DNA of 64,000 nt from the NCBI GenBank assembly GCA_964415295.1, contig CAYPYN010000004.1, positions 62,001 through 126,000 on the forward strand. The letters are read 5' to 3'. Source of the DNA: SB21 sp964415295. Its GTDB lineage: Bacteria; CLD3; SB21. Shown piece by piece: positions 1-7,973 of the stretch. Below the pieces are notes generated by a model. The model made no database searches. It saw only the letters and a list, made by a program, of their open reading frames with translations, and was not told where the DNA came from. A program made the position numbers and the translations under genes. The first letter of the stretch is position 1. Each line of letters begins with the position of its first letter.

Positions 1-2
1 AT

Positions 3-1472
3 AACTACAACTTCACCAATAAGAACGGACAGCAGAAAACCTTTCGTATCCATTACGATGTCTCCGGCCCCAATGCCGTCCCTCCGGCAGATGCCAATAC
101 GAACGCTATCCCCGACTGGGTTGACGAAACGGCACTGGCTTGCGAACATTCCTACCGCTTGGAAGTGGACACATTGGGTTATCGGGAACCATTGTCTTTT
201 CAGTCTTTTGGTTACTATGAAATATTTATTTTAGATCTGAACAATGTTTACGGTTACACCGACGCTTTGCTCCCGGCGATTACAAATAATCCGGACACTT
301 ACGCATCGAATATCACAGTTGAAAATGACTATGTAGAAGGTTTTGCCACGCATGGTTACGACGCCCTTAGAGTAACCATTGGCCATGAATTTTTTCATGC
401 CATTCAGTTCAGTTATAATTTTCGTGTGTCGGACACTTGGTATTATGAATTATCATCAACGTGGATGGAGGACGTGACGTACGACAATGTAAATGATTAT
501 TATGCCTATCTATCAACTCCTTCTCAGACAGGTTACTTTGATAATCCATCGGTTTCACTAGATCATACTGATGGCTATTCAGTCGCCCATTGGAACATGA
601 TGATCGAGAAAAAGTACGGCCGCGGTACGATCAAGAAATCGTGGGAAAATATGATCACATTGGATGCTCTGACTTCTATAGACAACGCGATAAAATCAGC
701 AACCAGTTCTGTGTCCTCCCTGGTAAGAAATTTTTCCGAATTCGCCATCTGGAATTACTATACCGCTACCCGGGCGGACAGCATCAATTATTTCCCCGAA
801 GCGCGGCATTACCCAAAGATCAAACTGCTTGCCAACCGAGGTCTGTTGGATACCATGATCACCCGCACACTGCCGCACCTTGCGGCCAACTATTACAGCT
901 TTTACACTTCGGACACGATAAGCTGTACGTTGAAACTGCAGGCTCCGGGATCCAACGATTATTTCGAGCTCTACACCATAGAATACAATAAGGCCACCGG
1001 GAAGAACATATTCTTTAACCACGGCGGCGCCTCATCTGTGGATGTAACCGGCCTGCTACCGGGAGACACTCTGACCTGCGTGATGGTCAATATCGTCAAA
1101 TCGGATCAAGGCCAGAACTTCGCATACGGACTAACGGTAACCACGGAGCACAGCGGATTTTCCGCCGATCCGATCTCCAATTTCCACTTCTACCCCAGTC
1201 CTTTTGTGCTGACTAGCCCGGACGACCGGATGAACTTCAAATTCGTACTTGGTAAGGCATCGGACATCGAGTTCAAAGTCTTTTCGATCGACGGAAAGCT
1301 TATGCGGAAGGTCCGTTTTGGAGGACTTCAGGCGGGGCCTTACGACGGCAATGCAGGACTGTATTGGGACGGACGTGACTCCGACGGAAAACAGGTTCCG
1401 AGCGGCGTCTACATTTATCAATTCACCGGCAGCGGCTTCAAAAAGACCGGCAAGATCGCGGTGGTTCGCTAA
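3..1472 (+). CDS. Secreted metalloprotease, MXAN_6640-like, 5' truncated by the window edge
   Basis: The reading frame is open to the left edge, so the true start lies outside; an internal TTG at 159 is not a credible start because the family-like sequence continues upstream of it (FRIHYDVSG, then a DANTNAIPDWVDE stretch). A zinc-binding HEFFH motif is encoded at nt 384-398, typical of HExxH peptidases. The last ~90 residues (nt ~1190-1472) have the form of a FlgD-like Ig domain, with YWDGRDSDGKQVPSGVY followed by a strand and a short basic end (KIAVVR). Such tails are known as secretion/sorting domains of extracellular proteins in the FCB group. Inference: an exported peptidase anchored or secreted through that tail. 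It converges on pyruvate kinase, with only 3 bases between the stop codons and no obvious terminator hairpin. Confidence 0.8.
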   Translation, partial: NYNFTNKNGQQKTFRIHYDVSGPNAVPPADANTNAIPDWVDETALACEHSYRLEVDTLGYREPLSFQSFGYYEIFILDLNNVYGYTDALLPAITNNPDTYASNITVENDYVEGFATHGYDALRVTIGHEFFHAIQFSYNFRVSDTWYYELSSTWMEDVTYDNVNDYYAYLSTPSQTGYFDNPSVSLDHTDGYSVAHWNMMIEKKYGRGTIKKSWENMITLDALTSIDNAIKSATSSVSSLVRNFSEFAIWNYYTATRADSINYFPEARHYPKIKLLANRGLLDTMITRTLPHLAANYYSFYTSDTISCTLKLQAPGSNDYFELYTIEYNKATGKNIFFNHGGASSVDVTGLLPGDTLTCVMVNIVKSDQGQNFAYGLTVTTEHSGFSADPISNFHFYPSPFVLTSPDDRMNFKFVLGKASDIEFKVFSIDGKLMRKVRFGGLQAGPYDGNAGLYWDGRDSDGKQVPSGVYIYQFTGSGFKKTGKIAVVR

Positions 1473-1475
1473 ACG

Positions 1476-2915
1476 TCAATCAATTTCTTCAACGCGTACG
1501 CTGTTGGTTGGACCGCGCGAATTGAAGGGCAAACCGGCCGTAATGACAAATTTATCGCCGCGGTTAAGAAAACCATGCTCCAACAGCGCTTTTTTCACCT
1601 CGTTGACGCTGTCATCAATATTATTCTTAAGATCCGGAAGGATCAATCCCTGAACTCCCCACACAAGGCTCAGTTGTCTCAAGACCCTGTCGGAATGCGT
1701 AATTGCAAATATCGGATTTTGAGGCCGGTACTTGGCAATAAGCCGTGACATCGCACCCGTGAGTGTGATACTCACAATAGCCTGAACGCCAAGCATCTCC
1801 GCCAGACTGCACGATACGCCCGCGATCCCATCCTGGAGCATCATCGCTTCCCCGGGCGAGCGGCGACGGCGCACGAGATCGGCAGGTCTTTGCTGTTCGA
1901 TCAGTTTGATGATCTGTTTCATGACGGTGATCGTCTCGACCGGATAGTTGCCCGAGGCCGTTTCCGCAGACAACATGACGGCGTCCGTGCCGTCAAGAAT
2001 AGCATTGGCCACGTCGGAAGCCTCCGCGCGCGTAGGCCGGGGATTCTGCACCATGGAATCCAGCATCTGGGTCGCCGTGATCACCGGTACGCCGGCTTTA
2101 TTGCACAAAGCGATAAGACGCTTCTGGATCGGCGGAACTTCTTCCGTTTTCATTTCTACACCGAGATCGCCGCGGGCCACCATGATCCCGTCGCTGATCG
2201 CAATGATCCGGTCGATGCACTCCAAGGCTTCCGGTTTCTCGATCTTGGCAATGACCGGAGTATCCTTTTGGTTGCTCCGAATGATCTCTTTGACATGCAG
2301 TATATCTTCCGGCTTTCGGACAAAGGATAACGCGACATAATCGACGCCGTTCTCTAATCCGAATAGAAGGTCTTCCGTATCCTTCTCGGTCAGCGACGGC
2401 GCGCTTACGGCGACACCCGGCAAATTGATGCCCTTATTGTTCTTTAGCTTTCCCCCGATGATGACGGTACAATTTACATCGTCCGCGGTCTTACCGACCA
2501 CTTTGACTTTGAGAAGACCGTCGTCGATCAGCAATTCGTCGCCGATCTTGACATCGTTAGGCAGTTCTTTGTAGGTCGTGGTAACCTGTTTGTCATCCCC
2601 TTCGACGTCGCGCCGGGTGATCGTAAAAGGCTCTCCGGCTACCAGATCCACCGCACCCTCTCTGAATGTCCCGACACGTATTTTCGGTCCCTGAAGATCC
2701 TGAAGAATGGCCACTTGTTTTCCAAAGTGCTTCGAAGCATCACGGATATGACGCATAACCTCTAAGTGCGCATCGTGGGAACCGTGAGAAAAATTCAGCC
2801 GGGCTATATCCATTCCGGCTTCGATCATTCTTAATATCGTATCATAATCGCTGGAAGAAGGCCCTATCGTACAGATGATCTTAGCCCGTGTTTCGCTTAA
2901 AACGTATTTTGTCAA
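1476..2915 (-). CDS. pyk: Pyruvate kinase
   Basis: Full-length (479 aa) pyruvate kinase, converting phosphoenolpyruvate and ADP to pyruvate and ATP in the last step of glycolysis. The N terminus has the family start (RAKIICTIGPSS, then ARLNFSHG). The catalytic lysine region reads IAKIEKPEAL, followed by MVARGDLGVEM and ATQMLDSM. The start is a TTG at 2915: an in-frame stop lies a few codons upstream and no ATG fits, while a purine-rich AGAAAGAGAG precedes it by about 11 bases. A lipoprotein gene ends 30 bases upstream on the same strand, so the two are probably cotranscribed. Confidence 0.97.
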   Translation of the reverse strand: MTKYVLSETRAKIICTIGPSSSDYDTILRMIEAGMDIARLNFSHGSHDAHLEVMRHIRDASKHFGKQVAILQDLQGPKIRVGTFREGAVDLVAGEPFTITRRDVEGDDKQVTTTYKELPNDVKIGDELLIDDGLLKVKVVGKTADDVNCTVIIGGKLKNNKGINLPGVAVSAPSLTEKDTEDLLFGLENGVDYVALSFVRKPEDILHVKEIIRSNQKDTPVIAKIEKPEALECIDRIIAISDGIMVARGDLGVEMKTEEVPPIQKRLIALCNKAGVPVITATQMLDSMVQNPRPTRAEASDVANAILDGTDAVMLSAETASGNYPVETITVMKQIIKLIEQQRPADLVRRRRSPGEAMMLQDGIAGVSCSLAEMLGVQAIVSITLTGAMSRLIAKYRPQNPIFAITHSDRVLRQLSLVWGVQGLILPDLKNNIDDSVNEVKKALLEHGFLNRGDKFVITAGLPFNSRGPTNSVRVEEID

Positions 2916-2945
2916 AGGAAGAAGTTCTCTCTTTCTGATTTTATA

Positions 2946-3467
2946 TTATTCTGCCGCAGATCCGGACTTCGGATTCTTTTCAAGAATCCTCTTTTCCAAC
3001 TCCTCATCGCTGATACCCAGCAGATCCAATGCTCCTTTTACGCCCGGAGCCAGTTCATGGCCGGGATATTTCTTAAGGAAGCTTTCGTAATAGAATTTTG
3101 CCTTTTCAAGGTTTTTCAATTCATTTTCGTACGTCACGGCAATAATGATCATACTTTTCGGGGACGATGTATGATCAGGGAATTTCTCCAGAATCTTCTC
3201 ATGACATTCGATGGCCTTATTAAAATCATGCAGATCGGCCGCATAAATGTCGGCTGTCAAAGTCAGCGACTTGATCGTACTCAGCGTGTCCAGAGGAAAT
3301 TTGTCCGGAATTTCGGACAATTTTCTTACCGCATCGGATAATTTACCGTGAACTCTCAAAGTATCGGCGTCGGCAAAATACGTTTCCGCCGTCATCTTTT
3401 TTCCACAGCTGTTTTGAGCCATGGCCAGAACGGCCAAAACTGCCGGAACGATCCACTTATTTTTCAT
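2946..3467 (-). CDS. TPR-type outer-membrane or periplasmic lipoprotein
   Basis: A 173-residue protein with a lipoprotein signal: a basic MKNKW start, a hydrophobic run, then a lipobox ending in Cys (AQNSC). The rest is helical and repeats a tetratricopeptide pattern of ~36 residues (for example DFNKAIECHEKILEKFPDH and NLEKAKFYYESFLKKYPGH), as in BamD/YbgF-like scaffold lipoproteins. I chose the ATG at 3467, not a frame beginning at 3518, because the signal peptide starts exactly there and AAGGT lies just upstream. It precedes pyruvate kinase by 30 bases. Its partner is unknown; a role as an envelope scaffold is inferred from the fold alone. Confidence 0.82.
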   Translation of the reverse strand: MKNKWIVPAVLAVLAMAQNSCGKKMTAETYFADADTLRVHGKLSDAVRKLSEIPDKFPLDTLSTIKSLTLTADIYAADLHDFNKAIECHEKILEKFPDHTSSPKSMIIIAVTYENELKNLEKAKFYYESFLKKYPGHELAPGVKGALDLLGISDEELEKRILEKNPKSGSAAE

Positions 3468-3566
3468 GAAGGTGACCTTACATGTGATGTTAATGATAAC
3501 TGAATTTTGGGCGGTCAATTTAATAACTTACAGCAAAGTATGCAAGATTTTATAATGAACGCCAAT

Positions 3567-3596
3567 AAAAAAGCCTCGCTACAGGTAACAAGGCTT
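3567..3596 (-). terminator. Rho-independent terminator after the redox operon
   Basis: Read on the minus strand: a 6-bp stem AAGCCT/AGGCTT (3591-3596 with 3571-3576) with a 14-base loop, followed by a T run (3567-3570 region). It lies 29 bases beyond the stop of the cupredoxin gene and closes the 7198-3625 operon. The stem is short, so its strength is uncertain. Confidence 0.6.
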
Positions 3597-3624
3597 AAAT
3601 CTTATAATATAATAACTTATGTAA

Positions 3625-4365
3625 TTAGAGAGAAAAATCCATATTAAGTTGTTCTCCTGAGTTTACCCTGATTTTCTGCACTTTGCTTCCTCCATTCTCC
3701 TGCCAGGCGGCCAATTCATAATCACCGGGCGGAACACCGGAGATCGTATAGCTGCCATCGGATCCTACTGTTGCAAAATACGGGTTTTGCAGAACCAGGA
3801 TCACCCCGCCCATTTGCGAGTGGATATCGCAGAATACTTTGACATTACCCAGAGTGCTGAATGTGACCGATTTGGAATTTCCTTTGGCATACCGGCCCAG
3901 ATCAAATGTTTTAGTGGGCGATAATGAGAAGATATTATGGTAGATCTCGTCTTCATTGGGAAAATCAACGGTGGAACCGACCAGTACCGGTAGTACATGA
4001 GGAACGATGGTGACATTCTTCTGGCGCATGACCGGCCGGCTTTGCGGCAGCGGGTACTTTCCGGGAGCCTTTACAATAAATACAACGGCCTTTTTATCGG
4101 CACCGCCGTCTTTGGTCAGACGCGAAGCGCTCTTTCCATAGAGCCCTTTAGCCGAACGCGCCGATCCGCCGCCGGATTTGCTGACAAAGACTTTTCCGCT
4201 GATCTTGCCATCGGCCACCGGTACGGCCAAAGGACCTGAGGCCGATTCCGCATATTTGACAAGGCCGGCATCGTCTGATATCTTCTGAAAGAATTTTACT
4301 TCGTCTTCATATACTCCCATGAAAAACAGCGGGAGAAAAGACGATAAGAGAAGCAGTAATTTCAT
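3625..4365 (-). CDS. Periplasmic cupredoxin (type-1 copper) with carboxypeptidase-regulatory-like tail
   Basis: A 246-residue exported protein (MKLLLLLSSFLPLFF signal). A plastocyanin-like domain spans about residues 110-192 and contains all four type-1 copper ligands: His143 (DEIYHNIF), then Cys179, His182 and Met185 (VFCDIHSQM). Residues ~196-246 form a small carboxypeptidase-regulatory-like beta-sandwich (SDGSYTISGVPPGDYEL). Proteins of this type are often annotated as methylamine utilisation proteins, but no methylamine genes are present here. It is the last gene of a four-gene operon with a porin and two di-haem cytochromes, so a role as a soluble electron carrier in the periplasm is the natural inference. 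A terminator follows. Confidence 0.85.
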   Translation of the reverse strand: MKLLLLLSSFLPLFFMGVYEDEVKFFQKISDDAGLVKYAESASGPLAVPVADGKISGKVFVSKSGGGSARSAKGLYGKSASRLTKDGGADKKAVVFIVKAPGKYPLPQSRPVMRQKNVTIVPHVLPVLVGSTVDFPNEDEIYHNIFSLSPTKTFDLGRYAKGNSKSVTFSTLGNVKVFCDIHSQMGGVILVLQNPYFATVGSDGSYTISGVPPGDYELAAWQENGGSKVQKIRVNSGEQLNMDFSL

Positions 4366-4392
4366 TTATGTATTCCTCGGTATGGGGTGTGA

Positions 4393-5616
4393 TCAGAACG
4401 GAACGGATAATTGAAGTCCGGTAAACATCTGCGTCTTCAGATCGGCGCTCTTTTCAAAGACGGTCCATTGTTCCACTATCTTCAGCGTGGCGTCCGCCGT
4501 GATCCGATAGCCTATGCCGGCCTCGTATCGTTTAAGATTGTAGTCCCAGCCCTCCTTCTTCAGAGTCTGCCCATTTTTGATCTTACTGAAGTTCATCATA
4601 TCGTATCTCGCGGCAACGTAGATCTTAGGATGCAGTTTATACTTGGCATCGACATACCAACTCCAGTTAGAGAGTTCTCCTTCGTCGACCGACGCATCCC
4701 AACGGCTTTGCACAAACTCACTGAAAACGATCAGATAGCGGTAACTGGCTTCGAGGTCGGCGCCGTAAGCCAGTTGACGATACTCTCCTTTTCCTTTGCC
4801 CTCCTCAAGGAGACGCTGCGGATCGGCTCCGGACAGATAAGGGTTACTGGCTCCGGAAAATCCGAATTTCAAACCCGGCGCAGGATTAAAACCCACGCGT
4901 CCCAGGAATTGTTTCCCTTTATTTTGTTGTCCATCGGGGTTAGAGATCGATCCTTCGGTCACGGCCCATTGGTATTCAAACCAGGAAATATTTCCGAATA
5001 GCTCCACGCCGAAATCCCATCGGGCATCGTAAACAGTTGGCGTAGCTCCGGAAAGAACGGCAATGGGCAAATGGCCGCCGTAATCCCTTCTCTTCTTCTT
5101 CAGTATCAACTGTTCTTGGTTATTCCAAAGATTGTTCCAATCCAGACTCGTTCGGTATTGGCGCATCAGAGGCTGTCCGATCAATGGATTAACGTCGGAA
5201 AACTCCCGTTTGGCAAAATTACCGAAGAGATTGGGTATTTTACCGATCATAAGATTGATCTTCTCGTCCGGTAGGTTGAAAAGCGTTATAAAGGCTCCCT
5301 GAAGCCTGACCTTATCCTTGGACGCGTCATCGAACAGCACTTCAACATCCGCCCGAAGATTGTCTTTGTGCTGAAACTGAAAGTTCAATAATGTTCGTAT
5401 GTTATTGAAATTATTGTCACCCAGCGTATTGTCGTTTAGTTTAGGACTGCGGCCAAAAGTAGTTACCGCATCGACTATCCCTCCCACACCCACGCTGTTT
5501 TCGTTGGTCTCCGTCATCTCATTGAACTCAGGCGGAAGTGCATCATCCTGAGCTATCGCGTATTGAGTATACATCAACAGCCCAAGGAAAATCGCCGTAA
5601 CAAAAGCTGATTTCAT
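4393..5616 (-). CDS. Outer-membrane porin-like beta-barrel
   Basis: A 407-residue protein with a signal peptide (cleavage near YAIAQ-DD), alternating aromatic/polar beta-strand segments throughout and a C-terminal Phe (LQLSVPF), the usual BAM recognition end. The overall look is that of phosphate-selective porin O/P or related 16-18-strand porins, including the LFGNFAKREFSD and YDARWDFG stretches; the subfamily cannot be settled by eye. It lies between two di-haem cytochrome genes (31 bases upstream) and a cupredoxin gene (27 bases downstream). The context suggests passage of a substrate or cofactor linked to periplasmic electron transfer. Confidence 0.75.
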   Translation of the reverse strand: MKSAFVTAIFLGLLMYTQYAIAQDDALPPEFNEMTETNENSVGVGGIVDAVTTFGRSPKLNDNTLGDNNFNNIRTLLNFQFQHKDNLRADVEVLFDDASKDKVRLQGAFITLFNLPDEKINLMIGKIPNLFGNFAKREFSDVNPLIGQPLMRQYRTSLDWNNLWNNQEQLILKKKRRDYGGHLPIAVLSGATPTVYDARWDFGVELFGNISWFEYQWAVTEGSISNPDGQQNKGKQFLGRVGFNPAPGLKFGFSGASNPYLSGADPQRLLEEGKGKGEYRQLAYGADLEASYRYLIVFSEFVQSRWDASVDEGELSNWSWYVDAKYKLHPKIYVAARYDMMNFSKIKNGQTLKKEGWDYNLKRYEAGIGYRITADATLKIVEQWTVFEKSADLKTQMFTGLQLSVPF

Positions 5617-5647
5617 AATTTCTGTCCTGATTAGTATAAAAGGATTT

Positions 5648-6433
5648 CTACAATGTTCTCAAGTATGCGATCAGGTCCTCTTTTTCCTGTTCGGTAAGAC
5701 TGATGTCAAAAATGCCTCTGGCATTCCATCCCCAGTTCGTCATTTGAACAGTACTAACGGAATCGGCATAATAATCCACGACATGTCTGAGTGTAGCGGC
5801 GGAATGGCTTCTGAAATAAGGCGCCGTGGCAAAAACCCATCGTAGCGAAGGTATATCCACCTGAGGATTGGCCGGTCTGATCTGGATCTTGAATTTACCG
5901 GTAAAGGCATCACCCGAGTGACAAACGCCGCATCGGCCCTGATTGGCAAACACGATCCCGCCTCTCTGTTGCTGCTCGGTAAGCGATCCATCGGAATTTC
6001 TCCACGGATTGGCCGGAACGGCCAAGGAGAACTGATAAGCGGCCAGCGCGTCTAATTCTTCTTCCGTAGCCGATCCGTGCAGAATACTGTCGATCACGGT
6101 ACGCGTAACTTCCTTGATATCGCTGCCGCCGGTGCCCAACCACAAATAAGGCGCCGTATCTGCAACTCCGAACAAAGAAGGTGTGGCTGCGGAATCGGAA
6201 TTAACAGGAGGCAAGAGCCACTTCTTATGATCCATGTCTCCCCCGGGATGGCACGTCGCGCAGCTGACCGTTTGGCCAAAAACGTTGTCAAATTTGGTAT
6301 CGCTAAAAAGTTTCCGGCCCAAGGCGATCTGAGGATCTTCTTCGATACGTTCTTTATCGCAGGACATCAACAAAATGACGCAGTTCAGTATCACAATAAA
6401 CATTAAAAAGGGTACGGCATTCTTCATTTTCAT
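5648..6433 (-). CDS. Di-haem cytochrome c lipoprotein, MauG/CcpA-like, paralogue 1
   Basis: A 261-residue lipoprotein (lipobox LLMSC, Cys25) with two haem-binding CxxCH motifs: C58-H62 (CATCH) and C168-H172 (CGVCH). The layout follows the bacterial di-haem peroxidase/MauG family: GRKLFSDTKF before haem 1, an APYLW segment (Trp98, candidate inter-haem Trp) and a TAPYFRSHSAATLRHVV segment near the end. It is shorter than typical CcpA (~320 aa). The usual YFHDGS-type motif is altered to YFRSHS. The frame also has a TTG one codon upstream; I chose the ATG at 6433. The downstream paralogue-to-paralogue gap is only a few bases, indicating translational coupling in the operon. Confidence 0.88.
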   Translation of the reverse strand: MKMKNAVPFLMFIVILNCVILLMSCDKERIEEDPQIALGRKLFSDTKFDNVFGQTVSCATCHPGGDMDHKKWLLPPVNSDSAATPSLFGVADTAPYLWLGTGGSDIKEVTRTVIDSILHGSATEEELDALAAYQFSLAVPANPWRNSDGSLTEQQQRGGIVFANQGRCGVCHSGDAFTGKFKIQIRPANPQVDIPSLRWVFATAPYFRSHSAATLRHVVDYYADSVSTVQMTNWGWNARGIFDISLTEQEKEDLIAYLRTL

Positions 6434-6439
6434 CAATGG

Positions 6440-7198
6440 TTAAAATGTTCTTAAATATTCTATGAGGTCATCGATTTCCTGATCCGACAGATTGATCACA
6501 AAGCCGCCGTTGCGCAATTTGTTCTCAGGATCGGCGATATAAAAATAGATCACATCGCGCAGTGCACGGGCGCTCCCATTGTGAAAGAAATTTGATTTGG
6601 AATACAGAGCGACCAATCCCGGTGTCTTAAACGTACCGCCCAGACCGATATCTTTTGAGCCTTTGTTAGTGCCGGTCGGGGCCGGGTGGCAGGGCGAGCA
6701 ATAGCCCTTCGTTTCGTAAATGCGTTTGCCCCGTTGTTGTGCGGCGGTCAGGATACCGCTGTCGCTGAGCCATGGGTTCCCGGGAGCTGTCAATGATTTC
6801 TGATAGGCTACCAGCGCTTCGATCTCTTCAGGGCTCGCATCGCCGCCCATGATCGTGTTGGTGTACAGGCGGGTAACCGAATCAAGGCCTACGATCTGCC
6901 CCGACCACAAATACGGCGGGCCCGTTAATACGACATCCCACAGAGTCAGGGTCTTGAGCGAATCCGGCTTTCCGTTTGTCGAATCGTGAATAGAGGGAAA
7001 ATGCCATTTACGGTTATCCGTATGACCTTCCGGATGGCACGTTGCGCAGCTTTGATCACCGGAGGATGAAAATTTGGTGTCATGGAAGAGCGCCCGTCCT
7101 TTGGCGATCAACGCATCCTCCCGCATCTTTTCATCTTCGCAGGAAAGAATGGCCAATACCAAAAAGAAGACCGTGAAAGATCCTATGATCTTATGCAT
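6440..7198 (-). CDS. Di-haem cytochrome c lipoprotein, MauG/CcpA-like, paralogue 2
   Basis: A 252-residue lipoprotein (lipobox LAILSC, Cys20) with CxxCH motifs at 51-55 (CATCH) and 167-171 (CSPCH). It is clearly a tandem paralogue of the next gene: GRALFHDTKFSS, a PPYLWSG segment with Trp98 at the equivalent place, and SNFFHNGSARALRDVI near the C terminus, which keeps the His-x-Gly motif lost in the other copy. The two proteins are probably anchored to a membrane facing the periplasm. This is the first gene of the operon; its promoter region carries a -10/-35 pair and a CRP/FNR-type palindrome upstream. Confidence 0.88.
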   Translation of the reverse strand: MHKIIGSFTVFFLVLAILSCEDEKMREDALIAKGRALFHDTKFSSSGDQSCATCHPEGHTDNRKWHFPSIHDSTNGKPDSLKTLTLWDVVLTGPPYLWSGQIVGLDSVTRLYTNTIMGGDASPEEIEALVAYQKSLTAPGNPWLSDSGILTAAQQRGKRIYETKGYCSPCHPAPTGTNKGSKDIGLGGTFKTPGLVALYSKSNFFHNGSARALRDVIYFYIADPENKLRNGGFVINLSDQEIDDLIEYLRTF

Positions 7199-7266
7199 CT
7201 CAATAATGATGAAATAAAATGTGGTTAACCAATGAACCCAATAAGCCGATAGAAATTCCTGACTCG

Positions 7267-7295
7267 AAATTATGTGAAATCGGATATGAACTCAA
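7267..7295 (-). promoter_or_regulatory. Sigma-70-like promoter of the di-haem cytochrome operon
   Basis: On the minus strand: TTGAGT (7295-7290), a 17-base spacer, and TAATTT (7272-7267). If the -10 box occupies -12 to -7, transcription would start at about 7260 and give a 62-base leader before the ATG at 7198. This is a prediction from hexamer similarity and spacing only. Confidence 0.5.
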
Positions 7296-7314
7296 GGACA
7301 AAATAACATTACAA

Positions 7315-7328
7315 GTGATGATTTTCAC
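7315..7328 (-). promoter_or_regulatory. CRP/FNR-family type palindrome centred at -61.5
   Basis: The sequence GTGATGATTTTCAC is a perfect GTGA-N6-TCAC palindrome, the core of the E. coli CRP consensus (flanks do not match TGTGA/TCACA). Its centre (between 7321 and 7322) is 61.5 bp upstream of the start site predicted from the TAATTT box, the standard class I activator position. About one such 8-base match is expected by chance in 64 kb, so the position relative to the promoter is what makes it notable. Confidence 0.5.
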
Positions 7329-7347
7329 CTGTGACGGTCATAAAGTC

Positions 7348-7375
7348 AAAAAGCCCCGCAATCGCAGGGCTTTTT
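7348..7375 (-). terminator. Rho-independent terminator after the small secreted protein gene
   Basis: A stem AAAAAGCCC/GGGCTTTTT (7348-7356 with 7367-7375) encloses a GC-containing loop. A and T tracts on both sides make it potentially bidirectional. It lies 20 bases past the stop of the 7396-7845 gene and insulates that gene from the cytochrome operon promoter. Confidence 0.8.
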
Positions 7376-7395
7376 GATAAAAGGACAAATAAGTC

Positions 7396-7845
7396 TTAGT
7401 TAGCCGTATTGGAAGTACTGCTGGAAACGCTGAATGGAACACCCAGTCTCTGCAGAAAATCGACCCCCTGTCCGATACGCATTTTTTCACCGTCATAATT
7501 GAGGCTCTGCGCATTAACATACGCGGTTATAAAGAATATACACCGGGTCGACCACCAGTTGTTTCCATCCACATAGACATCTGCGACGTCGGCGCCCTGT
7601 TCGGATTTCTTATAACTCCAGCGGACAACCTTTCCGAAGATGTCAACATCCGTCTTGTCGTTCTTCTTAAAAACGATACGGATGGGAACGGTACCGCTGA
7701 TCTCCCCTTCCTTGGAAAAACCGCTGGTTCCCACCGGAGTACATTTTATGTCGATTCTCTCATTACCGGCCGTGATGGTATGTTTTTCCTGTGCAAAGGC
7801 ACTGGTAACCATGAACAAGGTAATGATGACCGTCAACGTTTTCAC
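7396..7845 (-). CDS. Small secreted protein of unknown function
   Basis: A 149-residue protein with a clear signal peptide (MKTLTVIITLFMVTSAFAQ, cleavage after AFA). The mature part is a ~130-residue beta-rich domain with two cysteines (IKCTP and STRCIFF). I do not recognise the family. The start is a GTG at 7845, preceded by GGAGG at 6 bases, a strong ribosome binding site. It is a single-gene unit with its own terminator (7348-7375). Confidence 0.75.
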   Translation of the reverse strand: MKTLTVIITLFMVTSAFAQEKHTITAGNERIDIKCTPVGTSGFSKEGEISGTVPIRIVFKKNDKTDVDIFGKVVRWSYKKSEQGADVADVYVDGNNWWSTRCIFFITAYVNAQSLNYDGEKMRIGQGVDFLQRLGVPFSVSSSTSNTAN

Positions 7846-7973
7846 GGATGACCTCCTTCGTTATAAAAAGTGTAATGGTTTTAACTGATTGTTTTTAAGA
7901 TAATACAATTGTTCCATAAATTCTACTAAAATTATTCGTTTGCGCCAATGGCCGAGGGACCGGTCTTTCCGTC

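Noticed and set aside
3468..3566. Promoter TTGACC-17-CATTAA for the TPR lipoprotein and pyruvate kinase
   Set aside because: The -35 is good but the -10 matches only 3 of 6 bases; other pairings in the same stretch are equally weak, so none is listed as a feature.
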